Shown: positions 14,020 through 19,142 of the stretch, piece by piece
How positions within the stretch are numbered: the stretch's first letter is position 1
Layout of the letters: each line of letters starts with the position of its first letter
From: VAZQ01 sp036406655
GTDB taxonomy: Bacteria; Pseudomonadota; Alphaproteobacteria; Rhizobiales; Xanthobacteraceae
Assembly: GCA_036406655.1 (NCBI GenBank)
Contig: DASXAP010000050.1
Span: 1 to 19,142, forward strand
DNA: 19,142 nt
Direction of reading: 5' to 3'
Notes under the pieces: generated by a model
What the model saw: only the letters and a program-made list of their open reading frames with translations
Told to the model about the DNA's origin: nothing
Databases searched by the model: none
Position numbers and translations under genes: made by a program

Positions 14020-14996
14020 CGACGCGCGCAGGAGCCGAGCTCGCGCTGCTCGATCGCTGGCAGCACGACTTTCCCCTGGCGGAACGACCGTTCGCGGAGG
14101 CCGGTCGCGAGCTCGGCCTCGATGAAGCGAGCACCATCGCCGCATTCCGGCGGCTGCGCCGGCGCGGGGTGCTGTCGCGAATCGGCGCGGTGGTGCGGCC
14201 GCACACCGCAGGCGCCAGCACGCTCGCGGCGATGCGGGTGCCGCCGGAGCGGCTCGATGAGGTTGCCCGCATCGTCAGCCGGGAGCCGCTGGTCAACCAC
14301 AACTATGAGCGCATGCATCGGATCAATCTCTGGTTCGTCGTCGCGGGCAGCGAGCCCGCCGCGGTGTCGGCGACGCTCGAGCGGATCGAGGAGCGCACCG
14401 GCCTTCCCGTGCTCGATCTGCCGCTGCAGCGCGCCTATCGCATCGACCTGGGGTTTCCGCTGACCGGCAGCCGGCGCGAGAGAGTGCCGAGACCGTTCAG
14501 CGGGTTGCGCGCCGATCATTCCGATCGTCGCCTGCTCGCCGCGATCGAGGACGGCCTGCCGCTGGTCGATCGGCCGTTCCGCGACGTGGCCCGGCATCTT
14601 GGCGTTGCGGAATCCGAGGTCCTCGTTCGCCTGCAGCGGCTGATCGCGCACGGCATCGTCAGCCGGTTCGGGTGCGTCGTGCATCATCGCCGGCTCGGCT
14701 ATGCCGCAAACGCGATGGCGGTGTGGAACATCGCCGACGAGATCGCCAATGCCGTGGCCCCGTGCCTGGCGCGCAATCCGGCGGTCACCCTTTGCTACCG
14801 CCGGCCCCGCCGGCCTCCCGACTGGCCCTACAACCTGTTCTGCATGGTGCATGCCAAGACACCGCGCCAGGCCTACGCCGTGATTGATGACCTCAACCTG
14901 GTCGCCGGGACCGGGCTTGCGGATCAGGCGGTGCTGTTCTCGGCGCGCTGCTTCAAGCAGCGGGGCGCCTCCTTCGTCACGGCAGGAGCTCATTGA
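14016..14996 (+). CDS. nirD: Fused NirD-NirL siroheme decarboxylase subunit
   Basis: A 326-residue fusion of two Lrp/AsnC-like siroheme decarboxylase modules. The N-terminal NirD/G-type module (about 1-150) has a winged-helix start and the pattern HNYERMHRINLWF (His95, His101). The C-terminal NirL/H-type module (about 165-326) has CYRRPRRPPDWPYNLFCMVH, including His279. With NirG and NirH it removes acetate side-chain carboxyls of siroheme at C12 and C18 to give 12,18-didecarboxysiroheme in the cytoplasm. Some bacteria encode nirD and nirL separately; a fused nirDL is also known. The winged helix is an inherited fold, and family members are enzymes rather than regulators. The ATG overlaps the nirF stop and the stop overlaps nirG (TGATG). 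Confidence 0.93.
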   Translation: MTTRAGAELALLDRWQHDFPLAERPFAEAGRELGLDEASTIAAFRRLRRRGVLSRIGAVVRPHTAGASTLAAMRVPPERLDEVARIVSREPLVNHNYERMHRINLWFVVAGSEPAAVSATLERIEERTGLPVLDLPLQRAYRIDLGFPLTGSRRERVPRPFSGLRADHSDRRLLAAIEDGLPLVDRPFRDVARHLGVAESEVLVRLQRLIAHGIVSRFGCVVHHRRLGYAANAMAVWNIADEIANAVAPCLARNPAVTLCYRRPRRPPDWPYNLFCMVHAKTPRQAYAVIDDLNLVAGTGLADQAVLFSARCFKQRGASFVTAGAH

Positions 14997-15448
14997 TGCG
15001 CATGATCGATCCAACCGAGCGGGCCGTGATCAACGGCTTGCAGGGCGACTTTCCGCTCACCCCGCGCCCGTTCCGGGATGCGGGCGCCGAGCTCGGGCTC
15101 AGTGAAGGCGAGGTGATCGGCGCGGTGGAGCACCTCGTCGAGACCGGGCGGCTCAGCCGCTTCGGGCCGCTGTGGAACGCGGAGCGGCTGGGCGGCGAAA
15201 CCTGCCTGGCCGCCATGGCGGTCCCCTCCGAACGTTTCGACGCAGTGGTGGCGCAGGTCAATGCGCATCCCGAGGTCGCCCACAATTACGAGCGCACCCA
15301 TGCGCTGAACATGTGGTTCGTCCTCTCTACGGAGAGCAGCGCGCGGATCACCGAGGTGATCGCCGAGATCGAGCGCGAGACCGGGCTGGAAGTCTATCCG
15401 ATGCCGAAGCTGCACGAGTTCTTCGTTGGATTCCGGGTGGAGGTGTGA
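14996..15448 (+). CDS. nirG: Siroheme decarboxylase subunit NirG
   Basis: A 150-residue single-module protein of the NirD/G type: winged helix at about 5-58, then the AHNYERTHALNMWFVL pattern with His96 and His102, and a C-terminal PKLHEFFVGF. It parallels the first half of the NirDL fusion, as NirH parallels the second half, so NirG and NirH together resemble a split copy of the fusion. The start ATG 14996 shares its A with the upstream stop (TGATG) and has AGGAG at 14984-14988, seven bases away; an alternative TTG three bases earlier is less likely. Confidence 0.93.
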   Translation: MRMIDPTERAVINGLQGDFPLTPRPFRDAGAELGLSEGEVIGAVEHLVETGRLSRFGPLWNAERLGGETCLAAMAVPSERFDAVVAQVNAHPEVAHNYERTHALNMWFVLSTESSARITEVIAEIERETGLEVYPMPKLHEFFVGFRVEV

Positions 15449-15927
15449 TGAGTCTCGACCGCATCGACCGCCGGCTCATCGCGGCGACGCAAGCCGGCCT
15501 GCCGCTCGTGGCGCATCCCTACCGCGCGATCGCGCAGCGCATCGGCATTGCCGAAGACGAGGTGATTGCGCGGCTCGAACGAATGCTCGAGGAGGGTGCC
15601 ATCCGCCGGATCGGCGCCATTCCCAATCACTATGCCCTGGGTGTCACCGCCAACGGCATGTCGGTCTGGGACGTCGCCGACGAGCGTGTCGCCGCGCTCG
15701 GCACCGCGGTGGGGGCGCTCGATTTCGTCTCCCACTGCTATCAGCGCCCGCGTCATTTGCCGCTATGGCCCTACAACCTGTTTGCCATGGTGCACGGCCG
15801 CTCGCGCGAGGAGGTCGAGGAGAAGGTGGCGCGCATTGCTGCGCTCGTTGGTCCGGCGGCGCGCAGTCACGACGTCCTGTTCTCCACCCGGCAGCTGAAG
15901 AAGACCGGGCTGCGCGTCGCCGCCTGA
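15448..15927 (+). CDS. nirH: Siroheme decarboxylase subunit NirH
   Basis: A 159-residue NirL/H-type module. It has an N-terminal winged helix (about 4-57) and the signature CYQRPRHLPLWPYNLFAMVH (Cys97 to His116), matching the C-terminal half of the NirDL fusion. It should pair with NirG in the cytoplasmic decarboxylase complex. The ATG shares its A with the nirG stop (TGATG), preceded by GGAGG at 15439-15443, so the two are made together. C-terminal DVLFSTRQLKKTGLR is also family-typical. Confidence 0.93.
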   Translation: MSLDRIDRRLIAATQAGLPLVAHPYRAIAQRIGIAEDEVIARLERMLEEGAIRRIGAIPNHYALGVTANGMSVWDVADERVAALGTAVGALDFVSHCYQRPRHLPLWPYNLFAMVHGRSREEVEEKVARIAALVGPAARSHDVLFSTRQLKKTGLRVAA

Positions 15928-15949
15928 GCCGCAACCGATCGGAGCGACC

Positions 15950-17155
15950 GTGTTTCGCCTGTCCCACTACCTGCGAGAGATCATCGCGCCGACGCCGATC
16001 GCCCCGGCGCGGGCATGTGGGCCGGTGGTCATCTGGAACCTGATCCGTCGCTGCAACCTGACCTGCAGGCATTGCTACTCCATCTCCGGCGACGTCGATT
16101 TTCCCGGCGAGCTGACGACGGCGGAGGTCTTCCGGGTAATGGACGATCTCAAGTCCTGCCGGGTCCCGGTGTTGATCCTTTCCGGGGGCGAGCCGCTGAT
16201 GCGGGCCGACATCTTCCGGATTTCGGCGCGCGCCAAGGAGATGGGCTTCTACCTTGGCCTGTCGAGCAACGGCACGCTGATCGACTCCGCCATGGCGGAG
16301 CGCGTCCGCGCCACCGGCTACGATTACGTCGGCATCTCGCTGGACGGCGTCGGTGCGGCCCACGACCGGTTCCGCCGCAAGGAGGGCGCCTACGCGGCGG
16401 CGCTGGGCGCGCTGCGGCTGCTGCGCGACCGCGGTGTCAAGGTCGGGGTGCGCTTCACCATGACACGCGACAATGCCGGTGAGCTGCCGCTCCTGCTTGA
16501 TCTGGTCGAGCGGGAGCGGTTCCCCAGGCTCTATCTCTCGCATCTGGTCTATGCCGGCCGCGGTAACAAGCACCGCGGCGATGACGCAAGCTGGGACGCA
16601 GTCCGGGAGGCGATGGATCTGCTGATCGGTCGTGCCTGGGCCTGGGCGCGGGCCGGATGCGAGATGGAGGCCGTCACCGGCAACAACGATGCCGATGCGG
16701 TGCACCTGCTGCACTGGGCGGAACGCGAGGCGCCGGACCGGGTAGCGCATCTGCGCGCCAAGCTCGCGCAATGGGGCGGCAACTCCTCGGGCGTCAACAT
16801 CGCCAATATCGACAATCTTGGCAACGTCCACCCGGACACGATGTGGTGGCACTACACGCTGGGCAACGTGAGAGAGCGCCCGTTCGCGCGGATCTGGAGC
16901 GACGTATCCGATCCGATCATGGCGGGACTCAAGCGCAAGCCGCGCCGCATCGGCGGTCGCTGCGGGCTTTGCGCCTATTTCGACGTCTGCGGCGGCAACA
17001 CGCGCGTGCGCGCGATGCGCATCACCGGCGACCCCTGGGCGGAGGACCCCGGCTGCTATCTCGGTGACGAGGAGATCGGACTCACGGCTCCGCGGGATCG
17101 CGTGGCCGTCACGCCCTTCCGAGGGAGCCGCCATGAAGCGCCGGTTGCGGTCTAG
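15950..17155 (+). CDS. nirJ: Radical SAM heme d1 synthase NirJ
   Basis: A 401-residue radical SAM enzyme. The SAM cluster motif is Cys35, Cys39, Cys42 (CNLTCRHC), with GGEP at 79-82 and the usual barrel strands. A SPASM-like C-terminal cluster region has Cys338, Cys341, Cys347 and Cys369 (CGLCAYFDVCGGN). NirJ acts on didecarboxysiroheme to replace propionate side chains, giving the oxo groups of d1 or their precursor. The start is GTG 15950, with GGAG at 15941-15944; it is 22 bases after nirH, the only real gap in this part of the operon. The last 23 bases overlap nirN. Related AhbC/AhbD make heme b by the alternative route, but the neighbours settle the call on NirJ. Confidence 0.95.
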   Translation: MFRLSHYLREIIAPTPIAPARACGPVVIWNLIRRCNLTCRHCYSISGDVDFPGELTTAEVFRVMDDLKSCRVPVLILSGGEPLMRADIFRISARAKEMGFYLGLSSNGTLIDSAMAERVRATGYDYVGISLDGVGAAHDRFRRKEGAYAAALGALRLLRDRGVKVGVRFTMTRDNAGELPLLLDLVERERFPRLYLSHLVYAGRGNKHRGDDASWDAVREAMDLLIGRAWAWARAGCEMEAVTGNNDADAVHLLHWAEREAPDRVAHLRAKLAQWGGNSSGVNIANIDNLGNVHPDTMWWHYTLGNVRERPFARIWSDVSDPIMAGLKRKPRRIGGRCGLCAYFDVCGGNTRVRAMRITGDPWAEDPGCYLGDEEIGLTAPRDRVAVTPFRGSRHEAPVAV

Positions 17156-18725
17156 TCTCACGCGCGCACGGCCGGCATTTCCCGGCTGCGTGCTCGCTGC
17201 GGTCATGATGCTTTCCCTGCCGGCCTGCGCCGAGCCCGACCCGGCAAGGCTCTATGCCGAGCACTGCGCGAGCTGTCATGGCGGCGATCGGCTGGGCGGG
17301 CAGGGGCCGGCGCTGCTGCCGGAGAATCTCGGCAAGCTGGTCGGCTCGCGCGCCGCCGGCGTCATCGCCGAGGGCCGGGTCGCGACACGGATGCCGGGCT
17401 TCGGCGCCGCGCTGAGCCGAAGCGAGATCGAGGGGCTCGCGGCCTATATATCGGCCCCGCTCGCCTCGGTGCCGCAGTGGGGCACCAACGAGATCGCGGC
17501 GAGCCGCATCGTCCATGCGCAGCCGCGCGCGATCGAGCGGCCGCTCCATGGTGCCGACCCGCTCAATCTCTTTGTCGTCGTCGAGGCAGGCGATCACCAT
17601 GCGAGCATCCTCGACGGCGACCGCTTCGAGCGGCTGGCCCGCTTTCCGACGCGGTTCGCGCTGCACGGCGGCCCCAAGTTCACGCCGGACGGTCGCTATG
17701 TCTTCTTCATGTCCCGCGACGGCTGGGTCAGCAAGTACGATCTGTGGACGCTGAGCACGCTCGCGGAAGTGCGCGCCGGCATCAACTCGCGCAATATCGC
17801 CGTCTCCAGCGACGGCAGGCATCTCGCGGTCGCCAACTACCTGCCGCACACGCTGGTGGTGCTCTCGACCGACGACCTGTCGGTCGAGAGGCTGTTCGAG
17901 GTCAATGACCGGCAAGGACGATCCTCGCGGGTTTCAGCCGTGTACCAGGCACGCCCGCGCAACTCGTTCATTGCCGCGCTCAAGGACGTGCCGGAAGTCT
18001 GGGAGATCGCCACCGACCCGGACGCGCCGCCGATCTATGGCGGGCTGGTTCACTCCTACGAGAAGGGGATGGTCGAGGCGATGCCCGCGTCGCAGGGGCT
18101 GTTCGCGCTGCGGCGTATCGAGGTGCCGGTGCCGCTCGACGATTTCTTTTTCGATCCCTCCTACCGCAATCTCATCGGCTCGGCGCGGGACGGCAAGGCG
18201 GCGATCGTCGTGAACCTCACGGTCGGGCGCGCCATCAAGGAGCTCGCGCTGGGCGGCCTGCCGCATCTCGGCTCCGGGATCGCCTGGAGCTGGCATGGCC
18301 GGCCGGTGATGGCCACGCCGCATCTGCGGGAGGGCAGGATCAGCGTGCTCGACACCCGTGATTGGTCGGTCGTCAAGGTCATCGAGACGCCGGGGCCGGG
18401 CTTCTTCCTGCGCAGCCACGAGGCGACGCCGCATGTCTGGGCGGACGGCATGCTGGGAGAGGGCAGGGACACGATGCTCGTCATCGACAAGCAGAGCCTC
18501 GAGATCGTGCGCAGGATCACCCCGGCTCCCGGCAAGACCGCCGCCCATGTCGAGTTCGACCGCTCCGGCCGGCATGCGCTCGTCTCGGTCTGGGACAAGG
18601 ACGGCGCGCTCGTCGTCTACGACACGAGGAGCTTCGCCGAGATCACCCGCATCCCGATGTCGCAGCCGTCGGGAAAGTACAACGTCTGGAACAAGATCAA
18701 TTTCTCCGACGGGACGAGCCATTGA
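17133..18725 (+). CDS. nirN: NirN, cytochrome c / heme d1-type propeller dehydrogenase
   Basis: A 530-residue periplasmic paralogue of NirS. A signal peptide ends near ACA (residue 33). The heme c site is Cys45, Cys48, His49 (CASCH), with Met87 in RMPGF as a candidate second ligand. The propeller follows with His178 in ALHGGPKFTPDGRY, aligning with the d1-ligating His of NirS. The C-terminal SQPSGKYNVWNKI parallels the TPTGKFNVFNT end of NirS. The family oxidises dihydro-heme d1 to heme d1, the last step, and hands it over for NirS assembly. The start ATG 17133 is chosen for GAGGGAG at 17121-17127; it lies inside the end of nirJ. The LPAC sequence is not a good lipobox because of the proline. 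Confidence 0.94.
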   Translation: MKRRLRSSLTRARPAFPGCVLAAVMMLSLPACAEPDPARLYAEHCASCHGGDRLGGQGPALLPENLGKLVGSRAAGVIAEGRVATRMPGFGAALSRSEIEGLAAYISAPLASVPQWGTNEIAASRIVHAQPRAIERPLHGADPLNLFVVVEAGDHHASILDGDRFERLARFPTRFALHGGPKFTPDGRYVFFMSRDGWVSKYDLWTLSTLAEVRAGINSRNIAVSSDGRHLAVANYLPHTLVVLSTDDLSVERLFEVNDRQGRSSRVSAVYQARPRNSFIAALKDVPEVWEIATDPDAPPIYGGLVHSYEKGMVEAMPASQGLFALRRIEVPVPLDDFFFDPSYRNLIGSARDGKAAIVVNLTVGRAIKELALGGLPHLGSGIAWSWHGRPVMATPHLREGRISVLDTRDWSVVKVIETPGPGFFLRSHEATPHVWADGMLGEGRDTMLVIDKQSLEIVRRITPAPGKTAAHVEFDRSGRHALVSVWDKDGALVVYDTRSFAEITRIPMSQPSGKYNVWNKINFSDGTSH

Positions 18726-19142
18726 TGCGGCGCTTCGGGCAATCTTCGGCGGCCTTGCTGCTTGCCGCCCATGGCGAGCGGCGGGACGGGGCTGCCAACG
18801 AGGGCGTTGCACGCCTCGCGGCGGTCCTGCGCAGCCGCGGTATCGCACGCGAGGTTGCAGCGGGGTTCGTCAAAGGCGAGCCACCGATCCCCGTGAGCCT
18901 GCGCTCACTTGGTGATCGCCACGTCATCGTCTATCCGCTGTTCCTCGCCGACGGTCACTTCGTACGCGAGCGCCTTCCGCGCCTGCTCGAGGCGGGGGTG
19001 ACGGAAGGCGCCCGCCGCAGCATCACCCTTCTGCCGCCGCTCGGGCTCGATCCGCTGTTTCCCGGTGTGGTCGCAAGGCAGGCCGTCGCTGCCGCGCAAG
19101 CACGCGGTCTCTCGTCTTGGCAGGCCGACATGGTGCTGCTGG
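18725..19142 (+). CDS. CbiX/sirohydrochlorin-chelatase-like protein, truncated at the window edge
   Basis: The first 139 codons are visible and the frame is open at the right edge. The protein begins MRRFGQSSAALLLAAHGERR; the AAHGERRDGA block with His16 and YPLFLADGHFVRERLP with His78 match the two metal-binding histidines of small CbiX/SirB chelatases, and LLPPLGLDPLF fits the family. It would insert a metal into sirohydrochlorin, most usefully Fe2+ to give siroheme, the substrate of the NirDL-GH decarboxylase. The ATG shares its A with the nirN stop (TGATG), so it belongs to the d1 operon. Whether one or two chelatase domains are present, and whether a precorrin-2 dehydrogenase follows, lies outside the window. 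Confidence 0.82.
   Translation, partial: MRRFGQSSAALLLAAHGERRDGAANEGVARLAAVLRSRGIAREVAAGFVKGEPPIPVSLRSLGDRHVIVYPLFLADGHFVRERLPRLLEAGVTEGARRSITLLPPLGLDPLFPGVVARQAVAAAQARGLSSWQADMVLL

Noticed and set aside
14016..15927. Annotating NirDL, NirG and NirH as Lrp/AsnC transcription regulators
   Set aside because: They have the Lrp-like fold but also the siroheme decarboxylase signatures and sit within the d1 operon between nirF and nirJ.

Overview
This window is GC-rich, densely packed DNA from a denitrifying proteobacterium. The divergent nirX-nirI / nirS-nirE-nirC-nirF layout resembles Paracoccus-type clusters, so an alphaproteobacterium is my best guess; this rests on gene order only. There are no mobile elements, tRNAs, rRNAs or CRISPR arrays, and no gene-free stretch longer than 165 bases.

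Layout. (1) 1-94, minus strand: the first 31 codons of a secreted protein that runs off the left edge. (2) 95-225: a divergent promoter region with an FNR/Dnr-type box at 153-166. (3) 226-6535, plus strand: a seven-gene operon encoding a small one-helix membrane protein, a CuA-bearing subunit II, a B-family-like heme-copper catalytic subunit, heme o synthase (CtaB), a SCO/SenC copper chaperone, a large cytochrome b / 2x[4Fe-4S] / MvhD-like fusion protein, and an unrecognised secreted protein. The catalytic subunit keeps all six metal-ligating histidines but has Gln246 (GHSSQQ) where oxygen reductases have the cross-linked tyrosine of HPxxY. It is therefore more likely a nitric oxide reductase of the CuA-dependent sNOR (NorSY) kind than a terminal oxidase. 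(4) 6540-9708, minus strand: nirX (ApbE-type flavin transferase) and nirI (NosR-like membrane flavo-iron-sulfur protein), convergent with operon 3. (5) 9709-9872: a second divergent control region with two FNR-type boxes 36 bp apart. (6) 9873-19142, plus strand: nirS (cytochrome cd1 nitrite reductase), then nirE, nirC, nirF, a fused nirD-nirL, nirG, nirH, nirJ, nirN and a CbiX-like chelatase cut by the right edge.

How the genes work together. NirS reduces nitrite to NO in the periplasm. NirE, the siroheme decarboxylases (NirDL, NirG, NirH), NirJ, NirF and NirN build its heme d1, NirC is a small cytochrome c, and NirI/NirX support the system. The left operon would then remove NO, with CtaB and SCO helping to assemble its cofactors. 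The cytochrome b-ferredoxin-MvhD fusion is a candidate electron-supply or redox-linking module. FNR-type boxes in front of both units suggest that NO-producing and NO-consuming halves are switched on together under oxygen limitation or NO. The least explained parts are the fusion protein, the secreted protein at 6032-6535 and the Gln-type active site.
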